Below, piece by piece: positions 8,424 through 17,851 of a DNA stretch of 64,000 nt. Source of the DNA: Flavobacteriaceae bacterium PS02337 (GTDB lineage: Bacteria > Bacteroidota > Bacteroidia > Flavobacteriales > Flavobacteriaceae); NCBI GenBank assembly GCA_029959285.1, contig JASCOE010000002.1, positions 186,001 to 250,000 on the forward strand, written 5' to 3'. Both the position numbers and the translations under genes were made by a program. Positions within the stretch are counted from its first letter, which is position 1. Each line of letters begins with the position of its first letter. The notes beneath the pieces were generated by a model. That model was not told the DNA's origin and made no database searches. It was given only the letters and a program-made list of their open reading frames with translations.

Positions 8424-9896
8424 TTAATTATATCCAGGATTCTGAATAAATTTACCTTTTCCTTCACTTATTCTGTCTAATGAAAATGGAAACAATGCTT
8501 TGTAAGGAGCGCTTTGACTAGCTGCACCATTTAAGGCAAGAGCATGTTCTGTATATTTTCCGTGTCTGATTAAATCTGAACGATATTGTCCGTTTTCGCA
8601 CCAGTATTCATGAGATCTTTCTAAAAGAATCATGTCGTTAAATTTAGCAAGGGTATTATAATTAGCCAATTGAATTTCGCTAATTTGGGCTCTCTTTCTT
8701 ACGATATTTACCAAATCGATTGCTTCCTGAGTTGGAGTTCCGGTTTTGTTTACCAATGCTTCTGCTTTTGATAAAATAACATCAGCATAACGATATACAA
8801 TGATATCTACCGTTGTCAAAGCTGTCGTTCTTGCTACATCTGGATCTATTTTTAATGGAATTGGTCCTAATTGCATATAATTTGCAGGATTTGCTCTGTT
8901 ATATGTTACACCATCAGTTCCTGTAAACTCTGCGACCAGTGCCGTTTTACGAATATCTGTCGCTTCAAAAGAATCATAAAATTTCCATGAACTTTGAATA
9001 GTTCCATAACCACCACGACCTGGAAAATTATTTGGTAATGCCATTAACTGCCATTGGTTTTCACTTGTTCCTGCGTAATCTGCTGGAACTGCCCAAATTA
9101 CTTCTTTGCTATCAACAGGCGCTTTAATATCCCATAAACCAACATAATTTGATTCTAATGCGTAGTAATTCATTGCCATAATAGCATTTGATTGTTCTTC
9201 AACTTCTGCCCATCTTTTTTCATGAAGATATAGTCTAATTAAAATCATTCTTGCCATACCGTTACTAAATCTTCCGTACGCAGTTTCTGCAGGAGCTTTT
9301 AAATCGGCTGCAGCATCTTTCAAATCATTTTCAATAAAACTCACCATTTCGGCATTTGAAAGTCTTGCCAAAGGTTCTTCTTTTAAAGGATTTTTAAGTA
9401 CATCCAAAGGTGCAACTACAAGAGGTCCGTATAAGTCAAAAAGCTCATAAGCCAATAATCCTCGCGCACATTTAATTTCGGCAATAGCCTGTTTTTTAAT
9501 TAACTCATTTACATTAGATGACTGGATTCTGTCGATACTCAAAGTCATACCGCTTATTTTATTGTAAAATACATCGTAAAAACGTGTAAATGCAGTCGAA
9601 GTGGCTTTATAACTATGTAAAGATGCTTCTTGTTGTACACCATAAGGTCCTTGAAGAATTTCGGTTGTAGCATCTAACATAAACATTAGTCCATTTTCTG
9701 ATGTTGTATGAATTCCATTTCCATAAGAACCTCTAAGCGGATAATATGCCGAAGCTACTATCGCCTGAATATCAGCTTCCGAGCTAGGAAAAATACTCGG
9801 ATTAATCTCATCGTAATTGATAGACTCTAAATCTTCGCTGCACCCACAAAATGCAAGCATCAATACTACTATTATATAACTTTTTAAATTTTTCAT
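8424..9896 (-). CDS. SusD/RagB family outer-membrane glycan-binding lipoprotein
   Basis: A 490-residue lipoprotein partner of the adjacent SusC channel. The lipobox is FCGC after a short hydrophobic stretch. SusD-type features include the TPR-like helical core, the GLLAYELFDLYGP segment near residue 155, VDIIVYRYADVILSKAEAL near 385, and the C-terminal YNPGYN-like ending. An upstream in-frame ATG at 9923 would overlap susC by 17 bp; ATG at 9896 gives a normal lipoprotein signal MKNLKSYIIVV and a 10-bp gap, so I chose it. It captures oligosaccharides at the cell surface and delivers them to SusC. Confidence 0.93.
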   Translation of the reverse strand: MKNLKSYIIVVLMLAFCGCSEDLESINYDEINPSIFPSSEADIQAIVASAYYPLRGSYGNGIHTTSENGLMFMLDATTEILQGPYGVQQEASLHSYKATSTAFTRFYDVFYNKISGMTLSIDRIQSSNVNELIKKQAIAEIKCARGLLAYELFDLYGPLVVAPLDVLKNPLKEEPLARLSNAEMVSFIENDLKDAAADLKAPAETAYGRFSNGMARMILIRLYLHEKRWAEVEEQSNAIMAMNYYALESNYVGLWDIKAPVDSKEVIWAVPADYAGTSENQWQLMALPNNFPGRGGYGTIQSSWKFYDSFEATDIRKTALVAEFTGTDGVTYNRANPANYMQLGPIPLKIDPDVARTTALTTVDIIVYRYADVILSKAEALVNKTGTPTQEAIDLVNIVRKRAQISEIQLANYNTLAKFNDMILLERSHEYWCENGQYRSDLIRHGKYTEHALALNGAASQSAPYKALFPFSLDRISEGKGKFIQNPGYN

Positions 9897-9906
9897 ATCT
9901 TTTATA

Positions 9907-12900
9907 TTAGAACTTAAGATCAATTCCTACTGTGTATGTTTTTACATTTGGATATGCTGCTGCATAACCATCTGTTTCAGGATCAATACCATCGTATTTG
10001 GTAATGGTGAAAAGATTTTGTCCATCTAATCGAACTGCTGCTCCCTGCATGTATTTACCAAACCATTTTTTTGGAAGATTGTAGCTTAATGATAAATTTT
10101 GCAAACGAACAAAAGAAGCATCTTGCATAAAGAAATTTCCAGAACCATATTGTGTATAACCAAAATGCGAACCTGGACGCGTATTTGTTGGGTTATCTGG
10201 TGTCCATCTATTGTATACATTTCTTATGGCGTTTCTACCATTTTGTGCTACTCCTACTGCTGTAACACCGTAAGCAAAATCGGTTTGGTCTACAATTTTT
10301 CGTCCAAACATTCCATTAAATTGAAAATTCAATTGAAAGTTTTTCCAAGTAATTGTATTGTTTAATCCTGCTACAAAATCAGGATCAGATGATCCAAGTA
10401 AAACAGTATCCGCTTCATCAATTTTTCCGTCTGGCGCGCCTGTTCTTAAGAATATTCCATTTTCATCTGTTACTGGATTTCCTGCTGCATCTCTAACAAA
10501 ACCGTTAAGATCTTTAATTTTAATTTGTCCTGGATATAAATCAGGCTGTGCTGGAACTACTTCTCCTGTCTGCATTACACCATCGGAAATTTGACTGTAT
10601 TGTGCACGAACTGGATCATTATATGACATATAAACTGAAGGTTTCCAATCTGGTGCTCTTTCTTTCCAATTGGTTTTAAAATGCGAATACGTAAGTGTTG
10701 TTCTCCATTTAAAATCAGGACGATCAATATTTAAGGTACTCAAAGTAAGCTCAATACCTTTACTTTGCGTACTTCCAATATTTGCCCAAACGGTATTTAT
10801 TTCCTGATAACTGTTGATAGGTTTAACAGTCAACAAATCTGAAATTACTCTATCATATATTTCAAACGAACCCGAAACTCTTCTATTAAAAAGCTCAAAA
10901 TCAATTCCTAAGTTTTTCTCAGTTGTAGTTTCCCATTTCAAATCAGGATTTTCGAGTCTTGAAGGAAAAACTCCAATTAATATCGATTCATCTGGATTTA
11001 AATAAGCAGGCTGTGCATAAAAAGCTCCAAAGGCACTTCCTCCAATTGAGGCATTACCAGTTTGTCCGTACCCAAATCTAATTTTAAATTGCGACACATA
11101 TTTTTCAATAGATTTCATAAATGATTCCTGAGAAACATCCCATCCTACTGCAACAGAAGGAAATAATCCGTATTTATTGTTCTTTGCAAAAACACTCGCA
11201 CCGTCACGACGAATTGTCGACGTTAGCATGTATTTATCTTTATATGAATAACTAAATCTTGTGAAATAGGAAATAAAATTGTTTTCAGATTTTGAAGAAG
11301 ACGTAACTTTTGTTCCAGCACCGGCATTCATATTATTCCATAAAAAAGCATCTGTAATAAAGTTGCTGTTTCCTAATGTTGCTGCTTCTGTTCTATAGGT
11401 TTGCTGAGAATAGCCCACCATTAAACCAAAAGTGTTGTCTTCCATTAATTTTGTAGTATAATTTAATGTAAAGTCAAATAAATCATCATTTTTTTCTTGA
11501 GAATTAATAGTCGCTTTACCATTTTCTAATGCTCCGTATAAAGTTGTTCTTGGCAAATAAGTACTTCTTTTTGAATTTCCCTGATCAAAACCTGCTTGAA
11601 ATCTTGCAGTAAGACCTGTAATTGGTTTTATTTCGGCATAAAAATTTGTCAATGTTCTATCGATAACACCTTCATCCGATATTGTTAATAAAGAGTATGG
11701 ATTAGGTTCTAAAGCGTTATCTGGATTAATTGGATAATTTCCGAAATCATCGATCGCTAAAACCTCAGGACTCTGTTGTATGGCAGATCTTATAATTCCT
11801 GAATTTTCGTATTGATCTCCTCCTAATTGTGAATTTTGATTTTTGATTCGGCTTTTGGTCATGTTCATACCAAAATTGATGTAATCCGTTAATTTCTGAT
11901 CAAGGCTAAAATGAACCGTACTTCTCTTTAAACCTGAATTTTTAATAACCCCGTCTTGATTAAACAAGTTTCCAGACAAAAAGTATTTAGTAGATTTTGT
12001 TCCTCCGCGAAGCGATAAGTTATTTTGCTGAATAATTCCATCGCGTGTAACCAACCCAAGCCAGTCTGTTCCTCTTCCAGCATTTCTAATCTGTTCATCA
12101 GAGTAAAGTCTTTTGTACGGAATTCCATTTACTGGAGCCGCATTTGCTTCTTCTACTGTTTTTGGAGAATATGGATATACTTTGTTTATAAATTCCCAAT
12201 TTTCTTTAGCTGCATCGTTTCTTAACTGCATCCATTCTGTCAAATCTAAAACTTCATAACTGTTGTTGTATTTTTGATAAGAATACGATCCAGAATAGTC
12301 AACTCTAACATCTCCTTCTTTTCCTTTTTTGGTTGTAATTAAGATCACACCATTTGCTGCTCTAGCTCCATAAATAGCCGTTGAACTTGCATCTTTTAAA
12401 ACCTCAATTGATTCAATATCATTTGGATTAAATGAATTTAAAATACTTTGTGTTCCACCATTATAACGGTTACCAGTTCCTGGTTGCTCTAAGTTTGTAA
12501 CTGGAAAACCATCAATAACAATTAACGGATCATTACTTGCATTTATAGAACCCGCACCACGAATTTGGATATTAAATCCTCCTCCTGGTTGTGCACTATT
12601 TTGAGAAATCTGTAAACCGGCCACTTTTCCTTGAAGTCCAGTTAAAACTGAAGGTGCAGAAGATAACACCAAAGCATCTGATTTTACAGAAGAAATCGCT
12701 CCTAATACATTCTTCTTTTTCTGCGTTCCGTAACCTACAATAACTACCTCATTCAAACTTTTCGAAGATGGCACCATCGAAACAGAAATATTCGTTTTAT
12801 TCGCTATCGCAACTTCTTTGGTATCGTATCCTACGTAAGAAAATAATAAAGCTTCTGTGGTAGCAGAAACTACAATCGTAAAAGTTCCATCAAAATCAGT

Positions 12901-13161
12901 TGTTGTTCCTCTTGGAGATCCTTTTGGCACAATTGTAACACCAATCATTGGCTGTCCCAACTCGTCTAAAACTACTCCTTTAATAGTAATATCTGCTTCC
13001 GAATTTTTATTTTCTATTGCTATTTTTTTGCTGCTGTCTGTAAAAGAAGCTGCATTTACTTTTAATGTTGCTACCATCAAAAAGAATACTGCGAATAATG
13101 TCTTTAAATTCGATTCTATATTCTGATAGTTACAGCATAATAACTTGTTACTTTTTTTCAT
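9907..13161 (-). CDS. SusC/RagA family TonB-dependent oligosaccharide importer
   Basis: A 1084-residue outer-membrane beta-barrel. After an N-terminal signal segment there is a carboxypeptidase-D-like domain (ITIKGVVLDELGQPMIGV, about 58-140), then a plug domain with VVIVGYGTQKKK and STAIYGARAANGVILITT, then a long 22-strand-type barrel ending in aromatic YTVGIDLKF. It imports large glycan fragments with TonB energy in a pedal-bin complex with SusD. It is the first gene of the operon and is preceded by paired LacI-type operators (13509-13545) and a likely promoter at 13467-13497, which implies a leader of about 300 nt. Confidence 0.95.
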   Translation of the reverse strand: MKKSNKLLCCNYQNIESNLKTLFAVFFLMVATLKVNAASFTDSSKKIAIENKNSEADITIKGVVLDELGQPMIGVTIVPKGSPRGTTTDFDGTFTIVVSATTEALLFSYVGYDTKEVAIANKTNISVSMVPSSKSLNEVVIVGYGTQKKKNVLGAISSVKSDALVLSSAPSVLTGLQGKVAGLQISQNSAQPGGGFNIQIRGAGSINASNDPLIVIDGFPVTNLEQPGTGNRYNGGTQSILNSFNPNDIESIEVLKDASSTAIYGARAANGVILITTKKGKEGDVRVDYSGSYSYQKYNNSYEVLDLTEWMQLRNDAAKENWEFINKVYPYSPKTVEEANAAPVNGIPYKRLYSDEQIRNAGRGTDWLGLVTRDGIIQQNNLSLRGGTKSTKYFLSGNLFNQDGVIKNSGLKRSTVHFSLDQKLTDYINFGMNMTKSRIKNQNSQLGGDQYENSGIIRSAIQQSPEVLAIDDFGNYPINPDNALEPNPYSLLTISDEGVIDRTLTNFYAEIKPITGLTARFQAGFDQGNSKRSTYLPRTTLYGALENGKATINSQEKNDDLFDFTLNYTTKLMEDNTFGLMVGYSQQTYRTEAATLGNSNFITDAFLWNNMNAGAGTKVTSSSKSENNFISYFTRFSYSYKDKYMLTSTIRRDGASVFAKNNKYGLFPSVAVGWDVSQESFMKSIEKYVSQFKIRFGYGQTGNASIGGSAFGAFYAQPAYLNPDESILIGVFPSRLENPDLKWETTTEKNLGIDFELFNRRVSGSFEIYDRVISDLLTVKPINSYQEINTVWANIGSTQSKGIELTLSTLNIDRPDFKWRTTLTYSHFKTNWKERAPDWKPSVYMSYNDPVRAQYSQISDGVMQTGEVVPAQPDLYPGQIKIKDLNGFVRDAAGNPVTDENGIFLRTGAPDGKIDEADTVLLGSSDPDFVAGLNNTITWKNFQLNFQFNGMFGRKIVDQTDFAYGVTAVGVAQNGRNAIRNVYNRWTPDNPTNTRPGSHFGYTQYGSGNFFMQDASFVRLQNLSLSYNLPKKWFGKYMQGAAVRLDGQNLFTITKYDGIDPETDGYAAAYPNVKTYTVGIDLKF

Positions 13162-13466
13162 ATTATTCTGGTTAGTTTAATGGTTAATGTAAAAAGCAAG
13201 CTTTGAGTAAGTTTAAATTGGTTAAGGTTTTATCAAACTCAAAGCGAAATGTTTTGTCATGTTTTTTTTGATTTCATAATTCTTTTGTTTTTGTTTTTTG
13301 TTTGATTTTTTTATTGGTATTTTTTTCGTTTTTCTGTATTGATCTGCTCTTTCTTTTGGACTGATTTTTTTTGAATTCTTATCTCATAAATTGAATTTCA
13401 AAATTGAATTTTCAACTTAACAAAGTGAGAATTAAAAAGCTGTTTTTCAACTAACTTTTGGCTAAA

Positions 13467-13497
13467 CTAAAGAATATTTTTTAATAAACAATGTCAA
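13467..13497 (-). promoter_or_regulatory. Candidate susC promoter
   Basis: On the reverse strand TTG (13495-13497) is followed after 18 bp by TATTCTTTAG (13467-13476), close to the Bacteroidota -33/-7 pattern TTG...TAnnTTTG. A similar CTTTAG-ended -7 box is seen at 24028-24035 and a TTTTAG-ended one at 20056-20065, each 33-41 bp from a LacI-type operator. Confidence 0.45.
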
Positions 13498-13508
13498 AAT
13501 CGAAAAAA

Positions 13509-13522
13509 TGTGTTCGTGCACA
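13509..13522. promoter_or_regulatory. LacI-type operator 1 (susC)
   Basis: Palindrome TGTGTTCGTGCACA, one base from the consensus TGTGTTCGAGCACA found at 20103 and 24076. It lies 12 bp upstream of the TTG of the susC promoter candidate. Confidence 0.75.
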
Positions 13523-13531
13523 TGAAAAAAG

Positions 13532-13545
13532 TGTTTTCGAGCACA
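13532..13545. promoter_or_regulatory. LacI-type operator 2 (susC)
   Basis: TGTTTTCGAGCACA, one mismatch from the consensus palindrome, 23 bp (about two helical turns) from operator 1, which would place both on the same helix face. Confidence 0.7.
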
Positions 13546-13778
13546 TTTTTTCGAAAAAGTATTATTAAATTCTTAACGATTTCAAATAATTGGAATCTAA
13601 AAATTCAAATAATTATTAAAATAAATTGACAATGTTTTAAAAATTAGGTCATTTTTTTTGATATTCATTTAATTAAAAATCTCAATGAAAACCTTATTTC
13701 ATCTTATTTATCAAATATTTAGCTATTATTTCTAAATATTTTCTTTTTTGTAAATGTCCTTTTATTCAACACAATTCG

Positions 13779-15161
13779 TTACAATAAACTAGAGATTACA
13801 TTGATAAATTCTTGAGCCAATTTATCTGCTTTTTGCTGCGAAATACTCTCTGTGTAAATTCTAATAATTGGCTCTGTATTCGATTTTCTTAAATGAACCC
13901 ATTCTTCATCAAAATCTATTTTAACACCATCGATACAATTGGGTTTTTCTTTACTGAATTTATCGGCAATTTTTTCTAAAATTGCATCTACGTCAATTGT
14001 GGGTGTCAATTCAATTTTGCTCTTACTCATAAAATATTCAGGGTAACTTTCTCTAAGCGCTTTACAGGAAATTTTAAGGTTTGCCAAATGAGATAAAAAT
14101 AAAGCTACACCTACTAAAGAATCTCTTCCGTAATGCGATGCCGGATAAATGATTCCACCGTTTCCTTCTCCTCCAATAACCGCTTTTGTAGTTTTCATTA
14201 ATTCAACCACATTGACTTCTCCCACTGCGCTGGCTTCGTATTTTCCGCCATGTTTTATCGTAATATCTCTTAAAGCTCGCGAAGACGACAAATTAGAAAC
14301 GGTATTGCCTTTTGTTTTTCCTAAAACATAATCTGCGCAGGCAACCAAAGTATATTCTTCGCCAAACATAGAACCATCTTCGCAAATAATCGCCAGTCTG
14401 TCTACATCGGGATCTACCACAATTCCAAAATCGGCTTTTTCAGTTACTACCCATTCAGAAATATCAGTAAGATGTTCTTTTAAAGGCTCTGGATTATGCG
14501 GAAAATGTCCATTTGGCTCACAATACAACTTAATACATTCTACGCCAAGTTTTTCTAACAAAGCTGGAATTGCAATTCCTCCAGTCGAATTGACTGCATC
14601 AACAACAACTTTGAAGTTTGCTTTTTTGATTGACTCAATATCAACTAATTGTAATTTTAAAACTTCTTCAATATGTCGGTTTATATAACCTTCTTTTTTT
14701 TCATAATTACCTAAATCATCAACTTCTGCAAATAGAAAATTTTCATCTTCAGCTATTTTAAGGATTTTTTCTCCTGCCGATGCATTTAAAAATTCACCTT
14801 TATGATTCAACAATTTTAAAGCGTTCCATTGTTTCGGATTATGACTTGCGGTTATTATAATTCCGCCATCAGCATTGTCTAACGTTACAGCGACTTCAAC
14901 TGTTGGTGTGGTTGATAAACCAATATCAATTACATTAATTCCTAGACCTACGAGTGTATTAGCAACTAGATTACTGATCATTTCTCCCGAAATACGGGCA
15001 TCTCTTCCTAAAACTATGGTTAAAGATTTTTCTCCGCTAGCTTCTTTGAGCCACATTCCGTAAGCAGCAGCAAATTTTACGGTATTAATTGGAGTTAAAT
15101 TTTCATTTACAACTCCTCCAATTGTACCTCTTATTCCTGAAATTGATTTTATTAAGGTCAT
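13779..15161 (-). CDS. Phosphohexomutase (phosphoglucosamine mutase / phosphomannomutase family)
   Basis: A 460-residue cytosolic alpha-D-phosphohexomutase that interconverts sugar 1- and 6-phosphates. The catalytic phosphoserine loop is ITASHNPKQWNALK, the metal loop is DPDVDRLA, and the sugar-binding loop is GEGNGG; the C-terminal phosphate loop contains RKSNTEPIIRIY. Length and order of the four domains are normal. It is the last gene of the nucleotidyltransferase operon, 177 bp after the transporter. In this setting it would link HexNAc-1-P or Hex-1-P from the kinase or nucleotidyltransferase reactions to the 6-phosphate pool used by NagB. GlmM as the housekeeping form cannot be excluded from sequence alone. 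Confidence 0.87.
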   Translation of the reverse strand: MTLIKSISGIRGTIGGVVNENLTPINTVKFAAAYGMWLKEASGEKSLTIVLGRDARISGEMISNLVANTLVGLGINVIDIGLSTTPTVEVAVTLDNADGGIIITASHNPKQWNALKLLNHKGEFLNASAGEKILKIAEDENFLFAEVDDLGNYEKKEGYINRHIEEVLKLQLVDIESIKKANFKVVVDAVNSTGGIAIPALLEKLGVECIKLYCEPNGHFPHNPEPLKEHLTDISEWVVTEKADFGIVVDPDVDRLAIICEDGSMFGEEYTLVACADYVLGKTKGNTVSNLSSSRALRDITIKHGGKYEASAVGEVNVVELMKTTKAVIGGEGNGGIIYPASHYGRDSLVGVALFLSHLANLKISCKALRESYPEYFMSKSKIELTPTIDVDAILEKIADKFSKEKPNCIDGVKIDFDEEWVHLRKSNTEPIIRIYTESISQQKADKLAQEFINVISSLL

Positions 15162-15338
15162 TGTTTTATTTTATTTTTTTTTCTGTTTTGAATGTAACTC
15201 CTTTTCATGTCTTTGTAGATAAATAAAGGCATAAGTTGGGCATAAGCAATCCAAAAACAATATTTGAATACTTTGTTTTGATCTTTCTTTAAGATCTAAT
15301 TATTAAAAAGAGGATTAAAACGGTGAGTTCAATTTTAT

Positions 15339-16709
15339 TTACCAGCTCCTGTATTTATGGCCTTTAAATGCAAAAAACACAATCATTAAATAGGCAGGAA
15401 GTAAAATTAAATAAGCCAATTGATTACCACTTTTTGCTGTTAATTCAATTCCAGCTACTTGATTTGATGTGTTGATAGTATCTGCCAGTATTCCATAAAG
15501 TAATGGAAAAACGGCACCTCCAATAATTCCCATAATTAAAATTGCGCCTCCAATTTTTGTAAAACCGCCTAAATCCTGAAGTGCCATTGGCCAAATTGCC
15601 GGCCAGCAAAGTGCATTAGCCAATCCTAAAAACGCTACCAAAATAATAATTAAAGGCATATTTGGAATTCCAGGCAATTGAATCATGATTTTTGGAGAAA
15701 GTAAAACAATTAGTGAAACTAGAATAATACCTAAAAAACCAGAAATCTTAAGCGCAAAAACCTGAGAAATGTATTTTGGAATCAGGGTAATTCCTAAAAT
15801 ATATCCAATAACCATAAAAGTCATGGTAAACGACGTTAGTTTTAAATAAAAAGAACCATTTTCTCCATTAACGCCCAATTGTTTTCCAAATCCGCCAATA
15901 GAATCTCCAGCCAGAACTTCTGCTGCAACGTAGACCATCAAAGTAATAACTCCAAAAACCAGTTGAGGATGTTTAAATGCTTCTTTAATTTGTTTAAAAA
16001 TACTTAGGTGTTCAACCAAGCCTTCATTATCTAGATTAATTTCTGGAAGCGGTGAATATTTTACCAAAACTGCCAATACAAGCATTATCACAGCCATATA
16101 AATATAGGGTGTTTGTAATTGTAAAGCGAGTAAATCTAAAGCGGTTTCTTTTTGAGCCGAGGTCATTACTGCAATTTTATCTGCAGAATATTCTCCAATA
16201 TTTGACAACACTAATGCAGTTAATAATAACGGAGCCAGAAAACCTGCCAGCTTATTTGCAATTCCCAAAACACTAATTCTAGCTGCTGCACTTTCGCGCG
16301 GTCCAATCACCACAACATACGGATTGGCAGCTGTTTGTAAAACTGCTAAACCAGTTCCCATTACAAATAAAGCAATTAGAAAAAGGATGAAAGTTCGCGC
16401 TTCGGCAGCGGGATAAAATAATAAAGCACCAACTGAAATTACTGCCAATCCTAAAGAAATTCCGTTTTTGTAGCCTACTTTTTCAATTAAAAATGAAGAT
16501 GGAATCGCCATTACAAAATAAGCAATATAAAAGGCAAAAGTCACAAAATACGATTGTGATTCGGTTAGTTCACACGCTAATTTAAAAAATGGAATCAGCG
16601 GTCCGTTGAGCCAGGTTACGAATCCAAAAATAAAAAATAATGAGGTCAAAATAACCATTGGAATCAAAGTACTGTTTTGCTCTTTTAAGGTAAGATCGAT
16701 TTGTGACAT
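15339..16709 (-). CDS. FucP/GluP-type sugar:proton symporter (MFS)
   Basis: A 456-residue inner-membrane transporter with twelve hydrophobic segments. It has LTSLFFIFGFVTWLNGPLIP at the start, the FucP/GluP-type motif TGLAVLQTAANPYV and a split of two six-helix halves around residue 230. The family imports glucose, galactose, fucose or N-acetylglucosamine (NagP is a member). An upstream ATG at 16790 would add 27 residues with no membrane signal character, so the ATG at 16709 (MSQIDLTLKEQ) is preferred. Position between epimerase and mutase in the operon suggests it brings in the monosaccharide released by the locus, probably a HexNAc. Confidence 0.87.
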   Translation of the reverse strand: MSQIDLTLKEQNSTLIPMVILTSLFFIFGFVTWLNGPLIPFFKLACELTESQSYFVTFAFYIAYFVMAIPSSFLIEKVGYKNGISLGLAVISVGALLFYPAAEARTFILFLIALFVMGTGLAVLQTAANPYVVVIGPRESAAARISVLGIANKLAGFLAPLLLTALVLSNIGEYSADKIAVMTSAQKETALDLLALQLQTPYIYMAVIMLVLAVLVKYSPLPEINLDNEGLVEHLSIFKQIKEAFKHPQLVFGVITLMVYVAAEVLAGDSIGGFGKQLGVNGENGSFYLKLTSFTMTFMVIGYILGITLIPKYISQVFALKISGFLGIILVSLIVLLSPKIMIQLPGIPNMPLIIILVAFLGLANALCWPAIWPMALQDLGGFTKIGGAILIMGIIGGAVFPLLYGILADTINTSNQVAGIELTAKSGNQLAYLILLPAYLMIVFFAFKGHKYRSW

Positions 16710-16747
16710 ATTTTTGGTTTTGTTTGGTTTGTTCTTTGTTAGTAATT

Positions 16748-16885
16748 TTAACACATAGAAACATAGATTTGGTCGGTTTAAAAAAGACATTCACTTATTC
16801 AAAAAAACATAGCTATGTGTGGGAAACTTGTTTCTTTGGTATTCTTTTTTATACACATTTAAACCTTTGTTTCTATGTGTTTAAA
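16748..16885. repeat. Inverted repeat ACACATAGAAAC between epimerase and transporter genes
   Basis: ACACATAGAAAC near 16750 is repeated as GTTTCTATGTGT near 16870, with an internal ACATAGCTATGTGT palindrome around 16808. It looks like a dispersed intergenic repeat, here inside an operon, and may affect expression of the transporter relative to the three upstream genes. Confidence 0.5.
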
Positions 16886-16921
16886 TATTGTATTTCAATT
16901 GGTTAATTATATTGATAAAAA

Positions 16922-17848
16922 TTATTTACTGACTAATTCCTGATGATAAAAAAGAATGGTTTCTTCTAATGCTTCATCGATTGTGTATTCTGGTTTGAAT
17001 CCTAATTGATTGAATTTTTCGGGATTGGCTTTGGAATGTTTGATATCGCCAGGTCTTTCGTCTAAAAATTTTATCTGAGATTTAGAATTGGTGATTTTTA
17101 TAATTTTTTCGGCCAATTCTAAAACTGATGTACTGTGTCCTAAAGCAACATTATAGGTTTCATTTCCTTTTTGAGAAGCCAAAATATTAGCTTTTACTAC
17201 ATCTTTTACATATATAAAATCTCTGGTCTGCGAACCATCTCCGTAAATTGTAATTGGTTCATTTTGAAGCGCTTTATTAATAAAAATAGGAACTGCCGCC
17301 GCATAGGCCGATTCTGGATTTTGTCGCGGTCCAAATACATTAAAATATCGTAAAGAAGCTGTCGGAACCTGATATTGGTCGAGATACATTTTTAAATAAT
17401 ATTCGCCGTCTAACTTCGTAATAGCATACGGTGTCATTGGTTCTGGAAACATGGTTTCAACTTTTGGTAAAATAGGATTGTTACCGTAATTCGCCGCCGA
17501 AGTCGAAAGTACCACTTTACAATCAGCATTGTTTTTTGCCGCTTCTAGGATATTTATTGTTCCTATCGTATTAATTTCTATACATTCTTTAATTTTCAAT
17601 AAGGATTCTGGAACACTCACTAAAGCTGCCAAATGAAAAACGCCGCTCGCACCACTTATTACTTCATTTACTAAATTTTCGTCGCGAATATCCCCTTTTA
17701 CAAATTCAACATTTAATCCGTTTAGGTTATTTTCAAATCCCGTTCTAAGACTATCAAGTATCAAAACCTGATGTCCTTCGTTTGATAAATATTCTGCAAT
17801 ATGGCTTCCTATAAAACCGGCACCTCCGGTAATTACATATTTACTCAT
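16922..17848 (-). CDS. NAD-dependent sugar-nucleotide epimerase (GalE-like, extended SDR)
   Basis: A 308-residue cytosolic extended short-chain dehydrogenase. The N-terminus has the NAD loop GGAGFIGSH, the active-site Tyr-Lys pair is in PYAITKLDGEYY, and SSAANYG supplies the catalytic Ser/Thr region; RYFNVFGPRQNP is typical of UDP-hexose and UDP-HexNAc 4-epimerases. In the operon it starts 3 bp after the kinase gene, so the two are almost certainly co-translated. The likely job is to interconvert the 4-epimers of the nucleotide sugar formed by the neighbour nucleotidyltransferase, for example UDP-GalNAc to UDP-GlcNAc. Substrate is inferred from context. Confidence 0.87.
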   Translation of the reverse strand: MSKYVITGGAGFIGSHIAEYLSNEGHQVLILDSLRTGFENNLNGLNVEFVKGDIRDENLVNEVISGASGVFHLAALVSVPESLLKIKECIEINTIGTINILEAAKNNADCKVVLSTSAANYGNNPILPKVETMFPEPMTPYAITKLDGEYYLKMYLDQYQVPTASLRYFNVFGPRQNPESAYAAAVPIFINKALQNEPITIYGDGSQTRDFIYVKDVVKANILASQKGNETYNVALGHSTSVLELAEKIIKITNSKSQIKFLDERPGDIKHSKANPEKFNQLGFKPEYTIDEALEETILFYHQELVSK

Positions 17849-17851
17849 TTT

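Larger units (their letters stand above)
13162..13778 (-). other. 617-bp region upstream of susC, with operators and a long leader
   Basis: No gene is seen. The half near susC (13162-13460) is a probable long 5' leader, rich in A on the transcribed strand, with no strong hairpin I can support. A promoter candidate at 13467-13497 and two LacI-type operators at 13509-13545 follow. The remainder to 13778 is AT-rich and contains the end of the phosphohexomutase transcript without a clear terminator. Confidence 0.6.

Noticed and set aside
16710-16790. Extended N-terminus of the FucP-type transporter
   Set aside because: The added 27 residues overlap the ACACATAGAAAC repeat and are not membrane-like; the downstream ATG fits the family.
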